Shown: positions 34,228 through 42,885 of the stretch, in pieces | How the letters are laid out: every line of letters begins with the position of its first letter | How positions within the stretch are numbered: the stretch's first letter is position 1 | NCBI RefSeq assembly: GCF_016908465.1 | Contig: NZ_JAFBDY010000006.1 | Location: 144,768-208,767, forward strand | Source: Lysinibacillus composti | Lineage (GTDB): Bacteria > Bacillota > Bacilli > Bacillales_A > Planococcaceae | Length of the DNA stretch: 64,000 nucleotides | Direction: 5' to 3' | Notes under the pieces: model-generated | Database searches by the model: none | The model's input: the letters and a program-made list of their open reading frames with translations, nothing else | What the model was told of the DNA's origin: nothing | Translations under genes and position numbers: made by a program

Positions 34228-35277
34228 CTATTTTTTCAGTTGGTTTGTTGTTTCTAGTCCTTTTTTGTAGGCTTCATTTGTTTCATCTAGGTACGTCTGG
34301 AATTCTTCACCCTTCATGAATGTTGTTTCCCATTGGTTCTTCTCTGCCAGGTCTTTCCATGTTTCTGTTTGAAGTGCCTTTTCAATTACATCAGCCCAAT
34401 ATGCAACTGCTTCTTCTGGCATATCTGGTGGACCCATTACGCCACGCCAGTTACCGAATGTAACATCAATACCTTGTTCAATTGCTGTTGGAACGTCTGC
34501 CATGACACCGCCAAGTCTTTCTTCACTCGTTACACCTAGTGCACGGAACTCGCCAGCATCAATTTGAGCAGAAAATTCGCTTATCCCAGACATAGCCGCT
34601 TTAATGTCACCATTTAAGATAGCATTTGTAATTTCACCGCCACCTTCGTAAGAAATGAATTTAATTGCTGAACCATCTCCACCAACAGCGTCTAACAACA
34701 GTGCAAATGGTAGTTGATCATCACCAGAAGCCCCAATTGCCACTGATTGAGGATCTGCTTTAATTGCTTCTAATAAATCAGTTAGTGTTTGATACTCTGA
34801 ATCTTTCGGTACAACGACTGTGTAATACTCCGTCATAAGTCGCGCAATCATCGTTACATCTTCATAGGAATAATCTGAAAGCCCGCGAAGGTAATTAGAC
34901 ATAATTGGTGTTGATGTAACACTAATCTTATCAGCCTTGCCTTTTTGTGAAGTTACAAGTTGTGATAACGATACAGCCCCTGTTGCACCAGCCTCATTCA
35001 CGACAGGTACTGGAAAATCAACTAATTTTTCTTTCGTAAATACCTCAACTAGAGCACGTGCAGTTAAATCCCAACCACTACCTGGAGAAGCTGGTGCGAC
35101 AATCGATACTGGCTTCCCATCAGAATATACGCTTTCTTTTGCTTCTCCACTCGTTTCTGCCTTTTCTTCATTTGAACTAGAGTTTGAGCTTGAATTTGAA
35201 CTACAACCAACTAATAATAAAAGTAATGATAAAACCACAACAAATAGAGATGACCATTTCGTTTTTAGCCTTTTCAA
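34228..35277 (-). CDS. tctC: TctC, solute-binding lipoprotein of the tripartite transporter
   Basis: 349 residues. Lipoprotein signal (LLLLVGC lipobox), a Ser/Asn-rich linker, then the Bug/TctC receptor domain (VSIVAPASPGSGWDLTARAL, VVNEAGATGAVSL, AIGASGDDQLPFALLL, FGNWRGVMGPPDMPEE). TctC receptors bind di- and tricarboxylates and set the specificity of the system. 40 bp after the HMGL-like gene; the operon context suggests a tertiary hydroxy-acid, not necessarily citrate. Confidence 0.9.
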   Translation of the reverse strand: MKRLKTKWSSLFVVVLSLLLLLVGCSSNSSSNSSSNEEKAETSGEAKESVYSDGKPVSIVAPASPGSGWDLTARALVEVFTKEKLVDFPVPVVNEAGATGAVSLSQLVTSQKGKADKISVTSTPIMSNYLRGLSDYSYEDVTMIARLMTEYYTVVVPKDSEYQTLTDLLEAIKADPQSVAIGASGDDQLPFALLLDAVGGDGSAIKFISYEGGGEITNAILNGDIKAAMSGISEFSAQIDAGEFRALGVTSEERLGGVMADVPTAIEQGIDVTFGNWRGVMGPPDMPEEAVAYWADVIEKALQTETWKDLAEKNQWETTFMKGEEFQTYLDETNEAYKKGLETTNQLKK

Positions 35278-35317
35278 ACAACATTCCCCCTTTAAATGAC
35301 TTATTTACTCCCCACTA

Positions 35318-36268
35318 TTACTGATTCTCAATTTTTTCTTGCTTCGTAGGTGCTGCATGAACTTGGTAGGATGGACCAGCACGGTGGATCGTACTTTCTA
35401 GTTGATGTCCTACTAATCTCTCTACATCTTTTGATATAGTAAGGAGTTGATTCAAATCAACACCACTTTGCAAGTTCATTAAGTCAAGCATGTGAACAAG
35501 ATCCTCAGTTGCTACATTACCTGTTGCACCCGGTGCATACGGACACCCACCAAGACCACCAATGGATGCATCAAAATAGCGTACTCCTGCATTAATACCA
35601 GCTAATATATTGGCTAAAGCCATTCCTCTTGTATTGTGTAAATGAAGGCTAAATTCTACATCTGGAAGCTTTTCAATTAAACGTTTCATCGTTGTGTAGA
35701 CAAGCTTAGGGTCCGCGCATCCAATTGTATCGGCAACTCCAATGTGACGGATCCCCATAGAATAATAGGCTTCTGCCGTATAAAGTACACGTTCAAAAGG
35801 AACTCTTCCTTCGAACGGACAGCCTAAAGCAGTTGCCATTCCACCTTGTACTGTCACATTATTTTCATGGGCAATTTTGACGACTTTTTCGTGTTCTTTG
35901 AGGCTTTCATCGACAGTTTTATTCCCATTCGAACGGCAATGAGATTCGGTAACTGAATGCATTAATTCCCATTCATCTGCAAGCATCAGAACTGCACGTT
36001 CTGCTCCTCTTACATTTGGTACTAACACGCTGTATTTTACATTTTCATGGCGTTCTATGTTTTTCATCACAATTTCTGCATCTGCTAATTGAGGTACTGC
36101 TTTTGGATGGACAACAGAAGTAACTTGGATTCCATGGACGCCAGTTTTGGATAAATCATTAATTAGTTTAATTTTATCCTCTGTAGGGATAACAGCTTTT
36201 TCCATTTGTAGACCATCACGCGGCCCCACATCTTTCACTTTGATTAAATCGTTGAGCTCCAAAATCAT
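35318..36268 (-). CDS. Hydroxymethylglutaryl-CoA lyase-like aldolase, second copy
   Basis: 316 residues, same family and motifs as the enzyme at 14430: GPRDGLQ at the N-terminus, LHLHNTRGMALANI metal histidines, GGLGGCPYAPGATGNVATED with the loop cysteine. Its ATG overlaps the stop of the upstream CoA-transferase by ATGA, so the two are coupled. Cuts a 3-hydroxy-3-substituted acyl-CoA into acetyl-CoA (or pyruvate) and a keto acid; the actual substrate must match what the TctABC system brings in and the CoA-transferases activate. Confidence 0.88.
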   Translation of the reverse strand: MILELNDLIKVKDVGPRDGLQMEKAVIPTEDKIKLINDLSKTGVHGIQVTSVVHPKAVPQLADAEIVMKNIERHENVKYSVLVPNVRGAERAVLMLADEWELMHSVTESHCRSNGNKTVDESLKEHEKVVKIAHENNVTVQGGMATALGCPFEGRVPFERVLYTAEAYYSMGIRHIGVADTIGCADPKLVYTTMKRLIEKLPDVEFSLHLHNTRGMALANILAGINAGVRYFDASIGGLGGCPYAPGATGNVATEDLVHMLDLMNLQSGVDLNQLLTISKDVERLVGHQLESTIHRAGPSYQVHAAPTKQEKIENQ

Positions 36269-37460
36269 ATAATTCCCTCCATTTTTAAGTTTTCGATCTC
36301 TTCGCGAGATAACCCCAATTGTGAATATACTTCTAGATTATGTTCTCCGAGTGTTGCACCAGTTTTATTCACATTACCTGGTGTTTTTGAAAATTTCGGT
36401 GTAACTCCAGAAAGCTTAACTTTTCCTAGGGTCGCATGTTCCACATCAATAATTGACTGACGTGATTGATACTGTGGGTCGTTCATGATGTCTTCAATTG
36501 AATAAACAGGTGAAATTGGAACCCCATTTTCATCACAAAGCTTTTGTAAATCTTTTGCCGTAAATTTAGCAATCCATTCTTCAACTATTCTCATTACTTC
36601 TGGTCGGTTTTCCACTCTTGATTTGTTTGTGGAGTATTTCGGATTAGTAATCATGTCTTCTCGGTCCATTATTTTTGCTAGTCTGTAGAAGGTTCGGTCT
36701 GTACTTGTCGTTAGGACCATCCATTTCTTATCCAGTGTTTGAAAGATTCCTACAGGAACAGCGATACTATTATCACTGCCTTGTCTTTCCATGATGATGC
36801 CTAGTTGGTCATAGGAGGCAACGAGAATATCCATCATTCTAAACATCGATTCATAAAGGGATACATCTACCTCTTGTCCTTCCCCGTTATAGACATCCCG
36901 GTGATAAAGAGCTACAATGGCTCCAATTGTTGCGAACAAGCCTGTTACATAATCCACAAGAGAAATCGGCGGCGATAATGGTGGTCGATCTGGCTCACCT
37001 GTTATATAGGTATAGCCGCTAAATGCTGTGGCTGAAGTTCCAAATCCAGCCAATTCACGCTTCGGACCAGTTTGACCATAACCGCTGACACGGACTATTA
37101 CGAGATTGGGGTTTGCCTCTCGTATTCGCTCCATTGTAATTCCCCATTTTTCAAGGGTACCCGGGCGGAAATTTTCGAATAATACATCTTGTTCTGCTAA
37201 TAACTTTAAAAATATTGCTTGTCCTTTTTCTTTCCTTAAGTCAAGCGTAATCGTTTTCTTATTCCTCTCCTCGACACAGTTGCCCAAGGAATCGATTCAT
37301 CCAGTTTCATAGGTTGAAATCCACGAACCGGATCTCCTCTTCCAGGAATCTCTACTTTTATTACTTCTGCTCCGTAATCTCCTAATAAGGCAGCTGCAAA
37401 TGGCGCTGCATAGACCGTTGCAATATCCAGCACTTTTAAGCCTGAAAGTGGTCCAGACAT
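36265..37460 (-). pseudogene. CaiB/BaiF CoA-transferase, split by a 5-bp tandem duplication
   Basis: The N-terminal part (37460 to 37236: MSGPLSGLKVLDIATVYAAP ... IPWATVSR) and the remainder (from about 37287 to 36265: NKKTITLDLRKEKG ... NLKMEGII) are one family III CoA-transferase in two frames. At the join the minus strand reads TC-GAGGA-GAGGA-ATAAG. Removing one GAGGA gives TCG AGG AAT AAG = S-R-N-K, exactly the residues at this place in the paralogues (QSRNKK, QARNKK). The catalytic Asp lies in ISLVDYVTGL. Without correction the gene makes a 74-residue stub. Either a real, possibly reversible, mutation or an assembly error. Confidence 0.9.
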
Positions 37461-37510
37461 TCAATCACCTCATAGTTACTTGCAAATTTTAAGAAGATTT
37501 TAAATCACTC

Positions 37511-38713
37511 CTAAATAATCCCTTTGTCAACCAATTGCTGTATTTGCTCATCTGTTAGTCCAATCTCTTTAAGGACTTCATCGTTAAACGCACCAATTTC
37601 TTTTGCACCGAGCCACTTGATTTTACCTGGTGTTTTACTTAATTTTGGAATGATTCCAGGTACTTTTAATGTGCCCAGCTCTGGGTGTGGTGCTTCTACG
37701 ATCATATTACGAGCTTGATATTGTGGATCTACTACAATATCTTCAATGCTATAAATTGCCCCAGCAGGAATTCCATTGTCATTTAAAATATCTACACAAT
37801 CTGTTAATGAATGCTGTAGTGTCCAGTCTTGGATAATATTATCGATAAAATCAACATTTGCTGCTCTTTTTTCATTTGTTGCATATCGCTCATCACCAAC
37901 TAAGTCATCACGGCCGATCACTTTTAGTAGACGCTTAAAAATATTGTCCCCATTTCCGGCGATCACCACATATTTACCATCTTTTGATTTGTAGATATTA
38001 GAGGGTGCGATCCCTGGCATAGAGGAACCCGTTCTTTCTCGTTTTACTCCAGCTGCGTCATATTCAGGAAGCATGCTTTCCATTAAACTAAAAATAGATT
38101 CAAATAATGAAACATCTATACTCTGTCCTTCACCGTCTTGTACATCTCGGTGATACAGTGCCATCAATACGCCTATAACTGAATAAAGGGATGCTACTGA
38201 ATCCCCAATACTAATGCCAACTCTTGTAGGTGGAAGATCTGGATAGCCTGTTAAGTATCGTAAACCGCCCATCGCTTCCCCAATCGCTCCAAACCCAGCT
38301 CGATCTTTATAAGGTCCATCTTGGCCATATCCTGAAATATGACAGATAATAAGCTTAGGATTTATTTCCTTTAACACTTCATCCGAAAGACCCCATTTCG
38401 CTAAAGTCCCTGGGCGGAAATTTTCAACTAATACATCACATTCTTGCAGTAGCTTTTTCGTTATTTCTAATCCTTCTTTAGTACGGCAATCTAATGAGAT
38501 GGTCTTTTTATTTCGGGATTGAACATACCACCATAATGATGTACCCTCATGAAGAACTCGCCAATTACGTATTTGATCTCCACTTTTTGGTAGTTCAATT
38601 TTTATAACTTCTGCCCCAAAATCAGCTAGTATTCTAGTAGAAAAGGGGCCTGCAATTAAAGAGCCCATTTCGAGAACTTTAATGCCCTCTAAAGGTAATT
38701 TTTTTCCTGACAT
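37511..38713 (-). CDS. CaiB/BaiF (family III) CoA-transferase, intact
   Basis: 400 residues. LPLEGIKVLEMGSLIAGPFS, DFGAEVIKIELP, QSRNKKTISLD, NFRPGTLAKWG, and catalytic Asp171 in GISIGDSVASLY. First gene of the second module (CoA-transferase, frameshifted CoA-transferase, HMGL-like, tctC, tctB, tctA). Start at the ATG at 38713, with AGGGAGGATC upstream; the ORF to 38758 adds a poor extension. Close to the copy at 13172 (shared GSxxPGIAPSN(I/L)Y). Two CoA-transferases in one operon suggest either two substrates or a heteromeric enzyme. Confidence 0.9.
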   Translation of the reverse strand: MSGKKLPLEGIKVLEMGSLIAGPFSTRILADFGAEVIKIELPKSGDQIRNWRVLHEGTSLWWYVQSRNKKTISLDCRTKEGLEITKKLLQECDVLVENFRPGTLAKWGLSDEVLKEINPKLIICHISGYGQDGPYKDRAGFGAIGEAMGGLRYLTGYPDLPPTRVGISIGDSVASLYSVIGVLMALYHRDVQDGEGQSIDVSLFESIFSLMESMLPEYDAAGVKRERTGSSMPGIAPSNIYKSKDGKYVVIAGNGDNIFKRLLKVIGRDDLVGDERYATNEKRAANVDFIDNIIQDWTLQHSLTDCVDILNDNGIPAGAIYSIEDIVVDPQYQARNMIVEAPHPELGTLKVPGIIPKLSKTPGKIKWLGAKEIGAFNDEVLKEIGLTDEQIQQLVDKGII

Positions 38714-38842
38714 TATTACTGATCCTCCCTTAGAATTACTGTTTTTGTATCGGTACATGAAAGTAATTTTATTTGTTATTTCTTGTCCTAAAATTTCGGG
38801 CGGCAGTTTTGATTTTTTTGTTGATTGATAGTTGTTTGATTG

Positions 38843-39178
38843 GTCCGTTTAAGTAGTGGATTCGTCCGCTTAGCCGTTCTTTTCGTCCGTTTGAGTTACG
38901 GATTTGTTCGCTTAGTTTTTCTATTCGTCCGTTTAAGCAGAGGATTCGTCCGCTTAGCCGTTCTCTTCGTCCGTTTAGCCGTTTTTTTCGTCCGTTTAAG
39001 CAGTGGATTCGTCCGCTTAGCCGTTCTATTCGTCCGTTTAAGCAGCGGATTCGTCCGCTTAGCCGTTCTTTTCGTCCGTTTAAGCAGCGGATTCGTCCGC
39101 TTAGTTTTTCTCTTCGTCCGTTTAAACAACGGATTCGTCCGCTTAGCCGTTCTTTTCGTCTGTTCGATTAGCAGTTTT
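38843..39178. repeat. Sixteen-unit tandem array, 21-bp unit (42-bp higher-order)
   Basis: Sixteen 21-bp units, each beginning GTCCG (one GTTCG, one GTCTG), follow each other without spacers. Two unit types alternate: A = GTCCGTTTAAGCAGYGGATTC and B = GTCCGCTTAGCCGTTCTYTTC-like, so the real repeat is 42 bp; units 6 and 7 are both B-like, breaking the alternation once. As 21 is divisible by three, long ORFs appear on both strands (FVRL repeats on plus, KRTKRTNPLL on minus), but neither has a ribosome binding site or codon logic. The rest of 38759-39644 is AT-rich, gene-free. Confidence 0.85.
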
Positions 39179-39581
39179 TTCATACAAACATTCACTTTAA
39201 GTAAACGGTTACATGCAACCTCATGGAGACAATCACCATGTCATAGGAATGACTTAATTCTTTGAAATAATATATATTGATATATCATTAGTTAAAACCA
39301 CAGACACTCACAATAGTATGAATTGTCGAAATACTTTATGTCACAAAGCTTTCATGAATAGGTCGTATGTTACTCATTTCACAATTAATTCGCTTCAATA
39401 ATTTAGTAAATTTATATTAAATACCGAATGAAAGTATTAATAATTAATCGAAAAGTATAGTAGTAATTTCTTTAGTAAATTAAAAGTCTTATTTCCGTTG
39501 TACAAGAGAACTACTTTTATTTGGAAAGATTTTTATTCTTATGAAACGACTTATTTCATTATTAATGCATTAACCTGTTGA

Positions 39582-39618
39582 AATAAAAAAAGCGATTACC
39601 GTGTACAGTAATCGCTTC
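39582..39618 (-). terminator. Terminator of the M28 aminopeptidase gene
   Basis: AAGCGATTAC / GTAATCGCTT, 8-nt loop, minus-strand tail of eight T. Confidence 0.88.
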
Positions 39619-39644
39619 TCTTTAAAACTTATAGATTGGACATT

Positions 39645-41039
39645 TTATTCTAATTCTCTTTCCTCAAATACATAATCTACTTCTTTTGGTGCAACTTTTG
39701 CATTTGTTAATGCCGGTGTATCTGGGCGAGCCACTTGATAAACCGCAGCACCTACAATAGTAGCTACTTCCTCCAACTTTTCTTTGCTAATTTTATCTAG
39801 AGTATCGTCAGGCGAATGATACCATGGTTCAACTGGCGCATGAATAAATAATGCCGCAGGAAGTCCTATTTCTGCAAATGGAACATGATCACTTCGTCCT
39901 TCCATACCATACGGAGTCGCTTCTCCAGTCTTTGACAATCGTGCACCCGCTGCTGCCGCTAGATCTGTTACGATATTTTTCTCACCATCATTCGTATACA
40001 CAATTAATGGCCCCGCATCTTTACTTCCCACCATATCCATTTGGAACATGCCGACTGTGCGATCATAATCCTCCTGAGTCATTCTTTCTACAAACTCATA
40101 TGAACCCAATAAGCCGTTCTCTTCAGCCCCAAAAGTGACGAAACGAAGATCGGTATCCGTTGGTGCATTTGCAAATACACGGGCTAACTCAAGTACCGTT
40201 GCTGTACCAGAAGCGTCGTCATTTGCTCCAGGTGCTCCGTCAACTGAATCATGATGTGCACCCACAAGAACTAATTGGCCAGTAGATTTTTGAGTCGCAT
40301 TTTTTGTTGCAACAACGTTATGGGAAGTTGCTTTGTTTGTTTTAGCCCCTTCTACTTTTAACGTGACATTTATTGTTTCCCCTTTATCCAAACGTTCCTT
40401 TAACGCTGAACCCTGATCCTTTGTTATGGCAACAGCTGGAATGTAATCCTTTGGTTCTCCCAATGTCCCATTGATTACTCCAGTTGTGTTGTTATAAATA
40501 ATAACAGCAGAAGCTCCAGCTTTCTTAGCATTTTCAATTTTTTCTGCGAAGCTAAATTCACCGCGTTCAATTAAAGCAATCTTCCCACTTACATCTTTTC
40601 CTTCAAAATCATCAAGTGCACCTAAACCAACATAAACAAGTTCACTAGTCACTTCCCCATTAACACCATAAGTAAAGTCGCTTGATTCAAGCACATTACC
40701 ATCAACATTCAATTCTATTAAATTCGGTGCTGTATAACTATAAATATCGAATGGCTGTATTTCCGTTTCATAGCCATAAGATTCAAATTGACGTTTAATA
40801 TATTCCACCGCTTCATACTCTCCTTGGGTTCCAGCAACACGCGGATTCTTTGAAAGCTCGGCAATATGATTATAAATGTTATCTACTTTAATTCGTTTTA
40901 CAATTTTGTTATCAAATGCTTGATCAGATTGTAAATTTCCTGCTTTTGCTACTGGTGTTAACGGTGCTGCCGATGTAGCTGTTGCTCCTAAAGTTAGACT
41001 AGCTGCAAGTAAAATCGATAGAGTTCTTTTTTTCACCAT
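39645..41039 (-). CDS. Secreted M28 aminopeptidase with PA domain
   Basis: 464 residues. Signal peptide ending near ATSAAP (about 1-27), a PA (protease-associated) domain inserted at about 125-225 (GKIALIERGEFSFAEKIENAKKAGASAVIIYNN), and the M28 di-zinc peptidase core: HHDSVDGAPGANDDASGT (His, Asp), GAEENGLLGS (Glu-Glu), QMDMVG (Asp), HSPDDTLD (His). Resembles B. subtilis YwaD and Streptomyces aminopeptidases that release N-terminal residues from peptides outside the cell. ATG at 41039 is preceded by GGGGAGGAAATAGA; the ORF extension to 41063 is rejected. Monocistronic. Confidence 0.92.
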   Translation of the reverse strand: MVKKRTLSILLAASLTLGATATSAAPLTPVAKAGNLQSDQAFDNKIVKRIKVDNIYNHIAELSKNPRVAGTQGEYEAVEYIKRQFESYGYETEIQPFDIYSYTAPNLIELNVDGNVLESSDFTYGVNGEVTSELVYVGLGALDDFEGKDVSGKIALIERGEFSFAEKIENAKKAGASAVIIYNNTTGVINGTLGEPKDYIPAVAITKDQGSALKERLDKGETINVTLKVEGAKTNKATSHNVVATKNATQKSTGQLVLVGAHHDSVDGAPGANDDASGTATVLELARVFANAPTDTDLRFVTFGAEENGLLGSYEFVERMTQEDYDRTVGMFQMDMVGSKDAGPLIVYTNDGEKNIVTDLAAAAGARLSKTGEATPYGMEGRSDHVPFAEIGLPAALFIHAPVEPWYHSPDDTLDKISKEKLEEVATIVGAAVYQVARPDTPALTNAKVAPKEVDYVFEERELE

Positions 41040-41420
41040 TCTATTTCCTCCCCAATTCTGCAATTATTTGCCTTCATAAAAATCTTAAATGAAACCTAGT
41101 AATATTACTAAAACTTTTAGTCCAAAAATTATGACAATATAATTTCTATATCTACTAAACTCTAGTAAAACGAACGCAAAATATTATGATTTGACTGATC
41201 GTTCTTCGTTAAAAATATTATTTCAACAAAGAATTTTGTCAAAAAAATCAACATCACAATCTTTTTATCAAATTTCTATAATCGAATCCCTATAAAATAA
41301 GGTTTTTTGTATCTTTTGGTAACTATAGATATAAACAAACACTAGCACTAAACACCTATAGGCGAACTAAAAGCTTATTCTTTACATAGTATAGTAATAA
41401 GCTGAAATATTTTGAAAAGG

Positions 41421-41567
41421 ATGATGTTTAAATTGTCATTGTCACAACTTTCTTTTTCATTCGAGAGAAGTCTAATTCCAACTGGTGGAGCTGGAATACC
41501 AGATGAACTAAACGATGAACGTTGGGATATTGATCGATGGGAAAATGATGGAGGTAGGAGTATTTAG
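41421..41567 (+). CDS. Possible small protein (44-48 residues), unknown
   Basis: Open frame MMFKLSLSQLSFSFERSL..., 48 codons, or 44 from the TTG at 41433, which has AAAGGATGATG at good distance. The C-terminal half, IPTGGAGIPDEL then NDERWDIDRWENDGGRSI, is acidic and Trp-containing and does not look like random AT-rich sequence. It ends 58 bp before a strong bidirectional terminator, on the opposite strand from both neighbours. No family recognised; without homologues it could be chance. Confidence 0.4.
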   Translation: MMFKLSLSQLSFSFERSLIPTGGAGIPDELNDERWDIDRWENDGGRSI

Positions 41568-41622
41568 ACAAGTCTTTTCCAAGGAAACTTGAAAGCTGTA
41601 TTAATCACTTTTGGGTATAATG

Positions 41623-41671
41623 AAAAAGCTATAACAATGCTTGCTTTGGGCATTGTTATAGCTTTATTTTT
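41623..41671. terminator. Bidirectional terminator of the cobalamin operon and the small ORF
   Basis: 16-bp perfect stem AAAGCTATAACAATGC / GCATTGTTATAGCTTT, 9-nt loop, ATTTTTTA on plus and TTTTTC on minus. Confidence 0.9.
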
Positions 41672-42885
41672 TAGTGATGATGGTGGTGTATGGGACCATG
41701 TTCCTTTGCATATGCACGATAGTTTTCAAGATCTTGCATACCCGTAGAAGTTCCGTTCATTGCTTGTTCAACACGTTCTAGTAAAATATGTTGTAATTTT
41801 TCGTGGTAACCAAAGTAACTAGCTATTTCAATATCCACTTCTGGGTTCAATTGAACATATTTTTCACGCATATTAATCATTCGCTCCATTAAAATACCTG
41901 TAAATAAGAAATACGGTAACATGATGATTTGTTTGACCCCTAATCTAATACAACGTTCGATGCCATCATCAACAGAAGGAGTTGTTACCCCCATAAAGGC
42001 ACTTTCTACAAATGGAACATTAAGTTTTTCCCATAATAGACGAGAAATTTTATAAAAATCACCATTTGCACTAGGGTCACTTCCACCTCGGGCAATTAAT
42101 AATATCGCGGTATCTTCATATGACTTTTCTGGATCAAAGCCAATTTCCATTAATCTCGTTTTTAATATATCAAATACTAGATTATGAATCCCTATCGTTT
42201 GGCCATATGTAAACTCAATGTGTGGAAAATGTTCCCTTGCATGTTCGATTTCAGCAGGAATATGTAATTTTGAATGCCCTGCATGGAGTAAAATAATCGG
42301 AATTACGTGGATTTCTTGGGCACCTTTTTCTACACAAATCTCAATTCCCTCTTCAATATTTGGGGACGCGAATTCTAAAAAGCATGTTTCAACTAGAATA
42401 GAAGAATCTATTAATGCTTTTGTTCTTGTGATAAATTCACGAACTTCTTCATTTCCTCTTTCAAGCTTACTGCCATGCCCGACAAATAAAACCGCTTTTT
42501 TCACAGTGTGTTTCCCATCTTTCCGTTGTCTCTGTTTGTTTTTGGAAATTCCCTTGCCATATTGATCATTTACTTGCTGTAAGCCATTCTGACCCATCGT
42601 ATAAATTCTATGTTCATCGGCAATCGAATCTGTAACAATTCCTCTTCCTACATTTCCATCGGGTACACTATACCAATTACCTTCAGGGTAAGAAATAACG
42701 ATACATTTATCACGACATCTTCCATTACATCTTGTTCTAGAAGTATGAATTTGTTCATCTAACTTCTGTTTTGCAATTTCATCGCGGATTGCTAGTGTCA
42801 CTTCTTCTGCACCGGCACCCATACAGGTACTACCGTTACAAATAAGTAAATGCTTCTGCATCCCCTGTAAATTCCAAGTTGTCAT
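41671..42885 (-). CDS. cbiX: Ferredoxin-like domain fused to sirohydrochlorin cobaltochelatase (CbiX)
   Basis: 404 residues in two parts. N-terminal thioredoxin-like [2Fe-2S] ferredoxin domain (about 10-90) with cysteines in CNGSTCMG and CNGRCRDKC; then a long-type CbiX (about 125-395) made of two chelatase halves, VLFVGHGSKLERGNEEVREF with LLHAGHSKLHIP, and ILLIARGGSDPSANGDF. The protein ends in GPIHHHHH, a metal-binding tail known from CbiX. It inserts Co2+ into sirohydrochlorin (factor II), the committing step of the anaerobic cobalamin route. ATG preceded by AAGGAGG. Last gene of the operon; overlaps the methyltransferase gene by 50 bp. Confidence 0.9.
   Translation of the reverse strand: MTTWNLQGMQKHLLICNGSTCMGAGAEEVTLAIRDEIAKQKLDEQIHTSRTRCNGRCRDKCIVISYPEGNWYSVPDGNVGRGIVTDSIADEHRIYTMGQNGLQQVNDQYGKGISKNKQRQRKDGKHTVKKAVLFVGHGSKLERGNEEVREFITRTKALIDSSILVETCFLEFASPNIEEGIEICVEKGAQEIHVIPIILLHAGHSKLHIPAEIEHAREHFPHIEFTYGQTIGIHNLVFDILKTRLMEIGFDPEKSYEDTAILLIARGGSDPSANGDFYKISRLLWEKLNVPFVESAFMGVTTPSVDDGIERCIRLGVKQIIMLPYFLFTGILMERMINMREKYVQLNPEVDIEIASYFGYHEKLQHILLERVEQAMNGTSTGMQDLENYRAYAKEHGPIHHHHH

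Noticed and set aside
38843..39178. CRISPR array
   Set aside because: Units are contiguous with no unique spacers, and no cas genes are present.
38840..39265. Long ORF of FVRL repeats (141 codons), and a minus-strand KRTKRT ORF
   Set aside because: It arises because the repeat length (21 bp) is a multiple of three; no ribosome binding site and both strands are open, so I call it a DNA repeat.
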